Shown one piece after another: positions 22,998 through 29,137 of a stretch of DNA of 42,403 nt. The translations under genes were made by a program, and so were the position numbers. Source of the DNA: Sphingomonadales bacterium (GTDB lineage Bacteria > Pseudomonadota > Alphaproteobacteria > Sphingomonadales > Sphingomonadaceae). Position 1 is the first letter of the stretch. Every line of letters starts with the position of its first letter. The notes under the pieces are model-generated. The model saw nothing but the letters and a program-made list of their open reading frames with translations, searched no databases and was not told the DNA's origin. The stretch covers positions 1 to 42,403 of the forward strand of contig JAIXQY010000234.1 in assembly GCA_027485485.1 (NCBI GenBank), written 5' to 3'.

Positions 22998-24018
22998 TCA
23001 TCGCGGCAGCTCCAAATCCCCGTCGCCCCGTGCTTGACACGGGTGTGGATTCACAACCGAAGTGCAACGGGTTGAAGGTTTCGGCTGGGGTTTTGAAGCC
23101 GAGGCATTTTCTGGGGGTGTTGTTGTATGCGTTGAGGATGGCGTCGATGTGTTCGGCTGGCAAGGTTGTTGGGTCGGTTTTTCTGGGCAGGTCGCGTCTG
23201 AGGCGTCCGATGGCGTTTTCGATGCCGCCTTTTTGCCATGGGGCGCGCGGGTCGCAGAAGTAGGGTTTGATGCCGATCTGGCTGGCGAGGCGCTGGTGCT
23301 TGCTGAACTCGCCGCCGTTGTCGAAGGTGATGGATTGGCGCAGCGGCGGGGCCAACGTGGTGAGCAGTGCTGCGAGGCTGTCCGCCACGCTGTCGGCCCT
23401 GATGCGGGTCTGCGGCATGGCGATGGTGAGCCGCGAGTGGCGTTCGTGGGCGATGAGCACGGCCGGGCCTGGGCTTGAGAACAGCATGCAGTCGGCCTCC
23501 CAGTGGCCCGGGCTGTCGCGCGTTGCGATGTGGGCGGGACGATCATGGATGGATGTTTTGCCGGCGCTGCGCGGCCAACCGCCCTTGGTGCGCCAGCCGC
23601 GCTTGATCTTGGCGCGCGGCAGGTAGAGCCGCCATTGCGTGATGTTGGTGCGCTTGAGCTGGGCATAGATGAAGCGGTAGATCGTCTCGTGGCTGATGAT
23701 GGCCCGCCCTGCTTCGCGGGCGAGCCGGCCGGCAACCTGTTCGGGCGACCAACCTACAGCCAGGCGATCAAGCACGCTGCCGCGCAAGGCATCGTCGCGT
23801 TCGAGCCGGGAGCCAGTCCAGCGCCGCGCTGCCGCTTGGGCCTGAGCATAGGCTGGCCGGTAACCGACCTGCTTGCCCGTATTGCGCTTCAGCTCGCGGG
23901 CAATCGTCGACGGCTGGCGATCCAGAGCTGCAGCGATTTGCCGGATCGATTGCCCGGCTTCGCGAAGCCGGGCAATCGAACAGCGCTCTTCAAGCGATAG
24001 CTGGGCATATCTCGACAT
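22963..24018 (-). CDS. IS30-family transposase
   Basis: 351-residue DDE transposase. The N-terminal helix-turn-helix is LSLEERCSIARLREAGQSIRQIAAALDRQPSTIARELKRN, followed by SHETIYRFIYAQ. Catalytic acidic residues lie in GHWEADCM, TFDNGGEF and KGGIENAIGRLRRDLP, all intact, and the usual NTPRKCLGFKTPAETF precedes the end. The terminal inverted repeat encodes the HFGCESTP tail; the frame then reads about 28 codons into flanking DNA before a TGA at 22963. The protein's natural end is therefore supplied by the target site. The gene appears undamaged and may be active. Confidence 0.93.
   Translation of the reverse strand: MSRYAQLSLEERCSIARLREAGQSIRQIAAALDRQPSTIARELKRNTGKQVGYRPAYAQAQAAARRWTGSRLERDDALRGSVLDRLAVGWSPEQVAGRLAREAGRAIISHETIYRFIYAQLKRTNITQWRLYLPRAKIKRGWRTKGGWPRSAGKTSIHDRPAHIATRDSPGHWEADCMLFSSPGPAVLIAHERHSRLTIAMPQTRIRADSVADSLAALLTTLAPPLRQSITFDNGGEFSKHQRLASQIGIKPYFCDPRAPWQKGGIENAIGRLRRDLPRKTDPTTLPAEHIDAILNAYNNTPRKCLGFKTPAETFNPLHFGCESTPVSSTGRRGFGAAAMINMDHSAQRQN
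23027..23043. repeat. Short palindrome CCCGTG-CTTGA-CACGGG at the IS30 left flank
   Basis: A perfect 6-bp stem with a 5-nt loop, 7 bp outside the left IS30 inverted repeat. It resembles the CCCGTGCTTGACACGGG cores of sphingomonad dispersed palindromes (from memory). IS30 elements often choose palindromic targets, so it may mark the insertion site. Confidence 0.6.
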
Positions 24019-24056
24019 GGCAGCACCTGTCTGAGGTGTTGCACTTCGTTTGTGAA
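23050..24056 (-). mobile_element. IS30-family insertion sequence, complete
   Basis: The element is about 1.0 kb, bounded by near-identical 19-bp terminal inverted repeats: 23050-23068 and the reverse complement of 24038-24056, differing at one position (TTCACAACCG versus TTCACAAACG). The single transposase gene fills it and is intact. No clear 2-3 bp target duplication was found, so the exact ends may shift by a base or two. Confidence 0.85.
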
Positions 24057-24120
24057 CTCAGAGGGCGCCGCTCCCGTTCATCTCGCGCAGCAAAAGGGTT
24101 GCCCGCAATCACAATGCACC

Positions 24121-24160
24121 GCAAAAAAGCGGGGCCACGGATCAATTCCGGGGTGACGGG
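24121..24160. repeat. Degenerate sphingomonad-type dispersed repeat
   Basis: Read on the minus strand it runs CGTCACCCCGGAATTGATCC followed by GTGGCCCCGC, close to the very common CACCCCGGACTTGATCCGGGG-type repeat I recall from sphingomonad genomes. The internal stem CGGA/TCCG is short. It lies in non-coding DNA right of the IS30 element. Confidence 0.4.
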
Positions 24161-24216
24161 AATCGAGATGGCAGCAATCGCTCCAATTGCCGGCATCAAG
24201 AGGCGTGCTATTATTC

Positions 24217-24522
24217 GTGCATGAAAGCGGTTTTTTCGTTGCAACTTTATGCTGGAGTTCTCTCTTGGTAGAGGGCCTGTGGTCAGGCTGGAAGTTAGCG
24301 TTCCGGACCTACACAGGCTATTTGAGCGATGGGCAGGTCATGCTTTTTGTCGCAGCGCCGCTTATCATGCTTGTTCTGACAGCAAGCGCGTGGGTGCTTT
24401 ATGTAATTCTGGCGAGAAAGGCTGTGGATTTTGCCTCTGACAAGAGCACGTGGACTGTGGCGGTTGGCTTCTTGTCTCTTCTGTTATTGCTTCCATATTT
24501 GGCTGCCACGAGCGTCCTGTAA
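24217..24522 (+). CDS. Small hypothetical membrane protein
   Basis: About 101 residues with three predicted membrane segments (GFFVATLCWSSLLVEGLW, MLFVAAPLIMLVLTASAW and WTVAVGFLSLLLLLPYLA) joined by short charged loops. I recognise no family. The start is unclear: a GTG at 24217 and a TTG at 24187 are in frame, and no good ribosome site is visible, so the 5' end may have been lost when the neighbouring IS30 element inserted. GC content is lower than in flanking genes. Treat as a possible gene or a remnant. Confidence 0.4.
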   Translation: MHESGFFVATLCWSSLLVEGLWSGWKLAFRTYTGYLSDGQVMLFVAAPLIMLVLTASAWVLYVILARKAVDFASDKSTWTVAVGFLSLLLLLPYLAATSVL

Positions 24523-24814
24523 CGTCCGCTCTTCACCGCAGGGCAGACCTGCAGCCGCGTACGGATAATGGCAGGCAGGGCCGCATTGCTCCACTGTCCT
24601 ACATGGGCGAATCCTGTCATGCTGACCATGATCGCTGTCATTAGGCAGTGCCCAGAACCAAGCAAAAATAAGGCCAAATCGCACGAGAATCGTCAAATGA
24701 GTCAAAACTGACGCCGAATACACTGCCATCGGATGGCGCGAGTGCCGGCCATCCACGAAAAAATCTGCTCTTTCTCAGATCAGCACAAGCCGCGCCGCGA
24801 GGGCAGCGCAGGAT
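24523..24814. other. Non-coding stretch, nothing recognised
   Basis: No coding frame with plausible start, ribosome site or family similarity, no RNA gene and no clear promoter were seen. The composition is mixed, with AT-rich patches near 24640-24720. It ends at the second 39-bp hairpin repeat. Confidence 0.6.
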
Positions 24815-24853
24815 CGTTCGGGTGCAGGGTCTGCGACCCTGCCCGCCGGAGGC
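24815..24853 (-). repeat. 39-bp hairpin repeat, copy 2 (right border of accessory island)
   Basis: Inverted copy of 22464-22502. The internal stem is GCAGGGTC (24824-24831), loop TGC, GACCCTGC (24835-24842). It sits 20 bp past the stop of the methyltransferase-like gene on the minus strand and may also act as its transcription stop, though no T-run follows in that direction. Confidence 0.85.
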
Positions 24854-24873
24854 AATCCTTGTTCTTCAACCCC

Positions 24874-25608
24874 TTACGGCTTCACGAAGCGATAGTAGAA
24901 CCGGCTGGTCTTCCCCCGCAGGGCCGGATCGAACACCAGTTTCGTCGGATCATCGCCGGTCATTTCCAGGATCGGCACGCTGCCGGCGAAGCGGAAGCCG
25001 GCGCGGGCCATGTCGGCTTTCACCACCGCGGCGTCGATGCGGTGGGTCTTGTCGGCCTGGGCGCGGCTGTCCATGCCGGGCACGCCGTGGTGATCGATGA
25101 TGATGACGACGCCGCCGGGTTTCAGCGCGGCGAACAGGCGGGCGTTATAGGCGTCCACCTCGGTGCGCGGATATTTGAACTTCTCGCTCTGCCAGTAAAG
25201 ATCATGATAGGTCAGGTGATAGAAGGCGGCATCGAGTTGTTCGGGCATGGGCGTGTCGCCGGGTGCGCCAACGATCAGTTCGACATTGCGCTGGCGCTTT
25301 TTCAGCGCGTCCCAGGCGGCGGCGGTCTTGGGATCGTCCATGTAGCTGACGGGTTCGACTGCGAAGACCTTGCCCTTGGGTCCGACATGGCGGGCCAGCA
25401 ATTCGGTGTAATAGCCTTGGCCGGCCATCACATCCATCACCCGGGCGCCCGGCCGGATCAGGCTTTGCGCCAGCACCGCGGCCGGCTGGCGGCCGGCGTC
25501 CAGCGCCACCATGGCGTCCGGCCGGCCCGGCGCAGTGACCACATCGGCCGGTGCGGCGGCGATCAACAGGCTGGCCAGACCGGCCAGCAACAGCGTGCGC
25601 TTCATCAT
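24874..25608 (-). CDS. Exported class I SAM-methyltransferase-like protein
   Basis: 244-residue protein with a clear signal peptide (MMKRTLLLAGLASLLIAAAPA) followed by a Rossmann-type methyltransferase fold. The SAM motif region is GARVMDVMAGQGYYTELLARHVG, with AVEP as the acidic loop end and later LKPGGVVIIIDHH. This matches the predicted-methyltransferase group COG4798, whose members are exported although SAM is cytoplasmic. Whether it binds SAM in the periplasm is unknown. The ATGATG at 25608 has GGGGAGAG just upstream, supporting the start. It is transcribed towards the hairpin repeat at the island's right border and divergently from the ABA4-like operon. Confidence 0.83.
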   Translation of the reverse strand: MMKRTLLLAGLASLLIAAAPADVVTAPGRPDAMVALDAGRQPAAVLAQSLIRPGARVMDVMAGQGYYTELLARHVGPKGKVFAVEPVSYMDDPKTAAAWDALKKRQRNVELIVGAPGDTPMPEQLDAAFYHLTYHDLYWQSEKFKYPRTEVDAYNARLFAALKPGGVVIIIDHHGVPGMDSRAQADKTHRIDAAVVKADMARAGFRFAGSVPILEMTGDDPTKLVFDPALRGKTSRFYYRFVKP

Positions 25609-25690
25609 CGTCTCTCCCCTGATTTTGCCCGATGCTGCCACAATGTGGCGCGCTTGACCATCACCGCAGCCACCGCCACTGTGCGCCGTG

Positions 25691-26110
25691 ATGACGCCCG
25701 AAAGCCTGTTCAGCCTTGCCAGTGCCGCCGTCTTGCCCGGCTGGTTGGCGCTGGCCTTTGCACCGCTGGCCCGGGCGCGGCTGGTGCTGCTGGCCAGGGT
25801 GATCGCCGTGCTGCTGTCGGGCCTCTATGTCTCCCTGCTGGTCACCGGTCTGGCCGGCGATGGTCCGCCGGCGGGCGCCAGTTTCAACACGCTGGACGGC
25901 GTGCGCCTGCTGCTCTCCAGCCCGCAGGCGCTGCTGGCCGGCTGGGTGCATTATCTGGTGTTCGATCTGTGGGTGGGCAGTTGGGAGGCGGAGGACAACA
26001 GCGTGCCGCACTGGCTGCTGCTGCCGTGCCTGGCGCTCACCTTCGTCGCCGGCCCCACCGGGCTGCTGCTCTATCATCTGGTGAAGGCCGGCCGAAAGCG
26101 GCGGGCATGA
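25691..26110 (+). CDS. ABA4-like membrane protein (DUF4281)
   Basis: 139-residue protein with four hydrophobic segments. It matches the ABA4-like/DUF4281 family, named after a plant protein needed for neoxanthin synthesis. The signature is HYLVFDLWVGSWEAEDN followed by HWLLLPCLALTFVAGPTGLLLYHLV. In bacteria the function is not established, although a carotenoid link is often proposed. The ATG at 25691 or the GTG at 25688 may start it. Its stop overlaps the DUF1289 ATG (ATGA), and that gene overlaps the LLM oxidoreductase, giving a tight three-gene operon. Confidence 0.8.
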   Translation: MTPESLFSLASAAVLPGWLALAFAPLARARLVLLARVIAVLLSGLYVSLLVTGLAGDGPPAGASFNTLDGVRLLLSSPQALLAGWVHYLVFDLWVGSWEAEDNSVPHWLLLPCLALTFVAGPTGLLLYHLVKAGRKRRA

Positions 26111-26298
26111 GCGAAGCCCGCACCGTGGCCAGCCCGTGCACCAACGTCTGCCGCATCGACAAGCGGACCGGCTGGTGCGAAGGCTGCAAGCGCTCGCTGG
26201 ACGAGATCGGCCGCTGGCCGCACGCCGATGATGACGAACGCCGCGCCATCCTGGCCGGGTTGCGGCACCGGGTGGTGAAGAAGGGTTTGTGGCGATGA
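26107..26298 (+). CDS. DUF1289 small cysteine protein
   Basis: 63-residue protein with the DUF1289 pattern SPCTNVCRIDKRTGWCEGCKR, four cysteines that probably bind a metal or iron-sulfur cluster, followed by the family's W-P and KGLW-type ending. Function unknown; family members often sit beside oxidoreductase genes. Overlaps both neighbours by 4 bp. Confidence 0.87.
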   Translation: MSEARTVASPCTNVCRIDKRTGWCEGCKRSLDEIGRWPHADDDERRAILAGLRHRVVKKGLWR

Positions 26299-27302
26299 TC
26301 CCGCTGTCCGTTCTTGATCAGACGCCGATTCCCGAAGGCGTCACCCCGGCGCAGGCGCTGGCCAACAGCATTGATCTGGCCCGCCACGCCGAACACCTGG
26401 GTTATCAGCGGTTCTGGCTGGCCGAACATCACGCCAGCGCCGCGCTGGCCGGATCGGCGCCGGAAATCCTGATCGGGGCGGTCGCCGGTGCCACCTCCCG
26501 CGTCCGGGTGGGATCGGGCGGGGTGATGCTGCCGCATTATTCGCCGCTGAAGGTCGCCGAACAGTTCAGCCTGCTGGCCGGCCTCTATCCCGGCCGCATC
26601 GATCTGGGCCTGGGCCGCGCGCCAGGCAGTGATCAGCGCACGGCGGTGGCCCTGCAGCAGGATCGCCGCCAATATGCGCCGAACCAGTTCCCGCAGCAAT
26701 TGGCCGAACTGATTGGCTATCTTGAGGATTCGCTGCCGGCCGATCACCCCTTCCGCCCCTATGCCGCCACCCTGCCCGGACGGCCGCATGTGCCCGAACC
26801 CTGGGTTCTGGGCTCCTCACCCGACAGCGTGGCCTTCGCCGCTGATCTGGGCCTGCCTTATTGCCTGGCCGATTTCATCGCGCCACGGCTGGGCGAACTG
26901 GCGGTTCAGTATCGCGACCGCTTCACCCCCCGCCACCCCGGCGACCGGCCGCACCTGATGGTGGCGGTGTGGACGGTGTGCGCCGACACCGATGAGGACG
27001 CGCTGCGCCTGGCAGCACCGGCCCGCATGATGTTCGCGCATCTGTTGATGGGCAAATCCATCGCCGTGCCCTCACCCGATGTGGCGCTGGCCTGGCTGGC
27101 AGACCGGCCGGATGTCGCCAAGGCCTTTGCCAATCGCCGCGTGGTGGCCGGCAGCCCCGCCACGGTGCGCGCCGGCCTCAATCAGGTGATCGCCGAATAT
27201 GCCCCCGATGAGCTGATGCTGGTCAACATCCTGCACGGCCATGACGACCGCAAGCGCAGTTACAGCCTGGCCATGGAGGCAATGGCCATGGTGGATGCTT
27301 GA
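26295..27302 (+). CDS. LLM-class flavin-dependent oxidoreductase
   Basis: 335-residue luciferase-like monooxygenase-fold protein of the group that opens with PLSVLDQTPIPEGVTPAQAL and continues YQRFWLAEHH. Such proteins use reduced FMN (sometimes F420) on unknown small substrates. Conserved FMN-site segments are RVGSGGVMLPHYSPLKVAEQF and YPGRIDLGLGRAPGSD. The ATG at 26295 overlaps the DUF1289 stop. There is no adjacent flavin reductase. Function beyond the family cannot be assigned. Confidence 0.9.
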   Translation: MIPLSVLDQTPIPEGVTPAQALANSIDLARHAEHLGYQRFWLAEHHASAALAGSAPEILIGAVAGATSRVRVGSGGVMLPHYSPLKVAEQFSLLAGLYPGRIDLGLGRAPGSDQRTAVALQQDRRQYAPNQFPQQLAELIGYLEDSLPADHPFRPYAATLPGRPHVPEPWVLGSSPDSVAFAADLGLPYCLADFIAPRLGELAVQYRDRFTPRHPGDRPHLMVAVWTVCADTDEDALRLAAPARMMFAHLLMGKSIAVPSPDVALAWLADRPDVAKAFANRRVVAGSPATVRAGLNQVIAEYAPDELMLVNILHGHDDRKRSYSLAMEAMAMVDA

Positions 27303-27359
27303 CGGCTTTATTTTCCCGGCTTCACCGCCTAAGGCCGTGGCCAGCAACGGGGAAACACC

Positions 27360-27806
27360 ATGGGCAAGCGCGTGCTGGCCATCGCTTCGGGCGGCGGCCA
27401 CTTCATCCAACTGATGCGATTGCAGCCGGCCTGGGCCGGCCACGACGTGAGTGTTGCCACGGTTGATCCCAGCACCGCCGCGCTGGCCGGTGATGTGCCG
27501 TTCTTCACCTTCCGCGATGTCTCCCGCGCCGATTGGTGGCGCATTCCGGCCGCCGCGCTGGATATCGCCCGCATCCTGATCGCGGTGCGGCCGCAGGTGA
27601 TCATCACCACCGGCGCCCTGCCCGGCCTGATCGCGGCGGCACTGGGCCGGCCGTTCGGCATCAGGAGCCTGTGGGTGGACAGTATCGCCAACAGTGAAGT
27701 CATGTCCGGATCGGGTGCGCAGGCTGGGCGGGTGTGCGCCCAGGTCGTCACCCAATGGCCGCATCTGGCCACCGGCAAGGTTGATCATTGGGGCAGCGTG
27801 TTGTGA
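27360..27806 (+). CDS. Alg14/PssD-like membrane subunit of a glycosyltransferase
   Basis: 148-residue protein resembling the Alg14/PssD/Cps14F half of two-part UDP-sugar transferases, which anchors the catalytic half at the inner membrane. The opening MGKRVLAIASGGGHFIQLMR is the family's nucleotide-fold start (SGGGH), with VIITTGALPGLIAAALGRPF and SLWVDSIAN in the middle. The stop overlaps the GTG of the next gene, so both halves are made together. In related systems the pair adds a sugar (GlcNAc, glucose or galactose) to a lipid-linked intermediate in polysaccharide synthesis; no other polysaccharide gene lies here. Confidence 0.82.
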   Translation: MGKRVLAIASGGGHFIQLMRLQPAWAGHDVSVATVDPSTAALAGDVPFFTFRDVSRADWWRIPAAALDIARILIAVRPQVIITTGALPGLIAAALGRPFGIRSLWVDSIANSEVMSGSGAQAGRVCAQVVTQWPHLATGKVDHWGSVL

Positions 27807-28291
27807 GCGGCCTGTTCGTATCGGTGGGATCGATGATGCCGTTTGACCGGCTGACCCGCGCCATGGACGAATGGGCGGCGGCGCATCCGGAGGTGGCCGT
27901 GGAAATCCAGATCGGCAAGGGCGAATATGAGCCGCGCCACGCCCGCTGGGTGCGCAAGCTGCCGTTGAGCGAGTATCAGGCGCGGGTGCAGACCTGTGGG
28001 CTGTTCGTTGCGCATTGCGGCATGGGATCGATTATTTCGGCCATCGAAGCCGGCAAGCCGATCCTGATGCTGCCGCGGCTTGCAGCTTTGGGCGAGCACA
28101 ACAACGATCACCAGCTGGCCACCGCCAAGCATCTCGGCCACCGCCCCGGCCTGCACATCGCGGCCGATGCCGTTGATCTGCACACTCGCGCCGCGGCCCT
28201 GCTGGCCGATTCCGGCGGCACGCCGGCGCCCATCTCGCGCTTCGCCGATCCCGCCTTCACCGCCCGCATCCGCGCCTTCATCGAAAGCTGA
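27803..28291 (+). CDS. Alg13/PssE-like catalytic subunit of a glycosyltransferase
   Basis: 162-residue protein matching the C-terminal half of family 28 glycosyltransferases (Alg13/PssE). LFVSVGSMMPFDRLTRAMDEW is the opening; the sugar-nucleotide binding part is LFVAHCGMGSIISAIEAGKPILMLPR followed by GEHNNDHQLATAKHL. The GTG start at 27803 overlaps the preceding stop by 4 bp (GTGA). With the upstream gene it forms a complete split transferase. Confidence 0.85.
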   Translation: MSGLFVSVGSMMPFDRLTRAMDEWAAAHPEVAVEIQIGKGEYEPRHARWVRKLPLSEYQARVQTCGLFVAHCGMGSIISAIEAGKPILMLPRLAALGEHNNDHQLATAKHLGHRPGLHIAADAVDLHTRAAALLADSGGTPAPISRFADPAFTARIRAFIES

Positions 28292-28296
28292 AGCCC

Positions 28297-29106
28297 TTGC
28301 ACCCCTTCATTCCTGTCGAGCCGACCGACCGGCCGGGCCATTACCGGATGACCGTGCCGAAGAATCTCTGCGTTGGCCCGCCCGATCGCCTGTTCATGTT
28401 CGGCGGGGTCGGCCTGGCCAGTGCGCTGGCCGCTGTGGAGGCGGCGACCGGCCGTCCGACCGTGTGGGCGGCGGCGCAATATCTGTCTTATGCCCGGCCG
28501 GGAACCGAGCTTGATCTGGAAGTGATCGTGCCGGTGGCCGGCAAATACAACAGCCAGGCCCGGGTGATCACCAGGGCCGGCGATCAGGAGATCATCACGG
28601 TCAACGCCGCCCTGGGCAGCCGGCCCGACAGCCCGCACCACCAATGGGCCGCAATGCCCGACGTGCCGCCGCCGGAGGCCTGCCCGGAAATGACCATCCG
28701 CTGGCAGCGCGACCCCGACGACATGAACAGCCAATGGGATCGCCGCGTCGCCAGCGGCAGCTTTGGCCGGGATCGTGGCAAGGCACCGCCAGCAACAGAT
28801 GGCATCGGCCGGCTGTGGGTGCGCCCCAACAACCCCGATCTGCCCATTGATCGCCTGGTGCTGGCGGTGATGGCGGATTTCCTGCCCAGCGGCGTGGGCA
28901 ATGCGCTGGGCGCCAATGCCGGCGGCAACAGCCTGGACAACACCATCCGATACCTGAATGTCGTGCCCACCGATTGGGTGCTGGCCGATATGCGCATCCA
29001 CGGCGTCCACAACGGCTTTGCCCACGGCCGGGTGCACCTGTTTGCCCGCGACGGCACCTTGATGGCCACCGCCAGCCAGAGCATGATTGTGCGAATTCAC
29101 AGTTGA
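28297..29106 (+). CDS. Acyl-CoA thioesterase (TesB-like hot-dog protein)
   Basis: 269-residue double hot-dog thioesterase that would hydrolyse acyl-CoAs. The first half has PPDRLFMFGGVGLASALAAVE and YLSYARPGTELDLEVIV; the second contains LDNTIRYLNVVPTDWVLADMR and GFAHGRVHLFARDGTLMATASQS, typical of acyl-CoA thioesterase II. The start appears to be a TTG at 28297, 5 nt after the Alg13-like stop; no in-frame ATG precedes the conserved region. Co-transcription with the glycosyltransferase pair is likely from spacing, though there is no functional reason. Confidence 0.85.
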   Translation: MHPFIPVEPTDRPGHYRMTVPKNLCVGPPDRLFMFGGVGLASALAAVEAATGRPTVWAAAQYLSYARPGTELDLEVIVPVAGKYNSQARVITRAGDQEIITVNAALGSRPDSPHHQWAAMPDVPPPEACPEMTIRWQRDPDDMNSQWDRRVASGSFGRDRGKAPPATDGIGRLWVRPNNPDLPIDRLVLAVMADFLPSGVGNALGANAGGNSLDNTIRYLNVVPTDWVLADMRIHGVHNGFAHGRVHLFARDGTLMATASQSMIVRIHS

Positions 29107-29137
29107 GCCCTGTCAGACGCGGGCCTAGCCTTCGCGC

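Noticed and set aside
23030-24060. Target-site duplication for the IS30 element
   Set aside because: No matching 2-3 bp direct repeat was evident next to the 19-bp ends, so none is annotated.
24733-26298. 521-codon plus-strand frame covering the methyltransferase gene
   Set aside because: Only its last 63 codons (DUF1289) are real. The rest is antisense to the exported methyltransferase-like gene and overlaps the ABA4-like gene in another frame.
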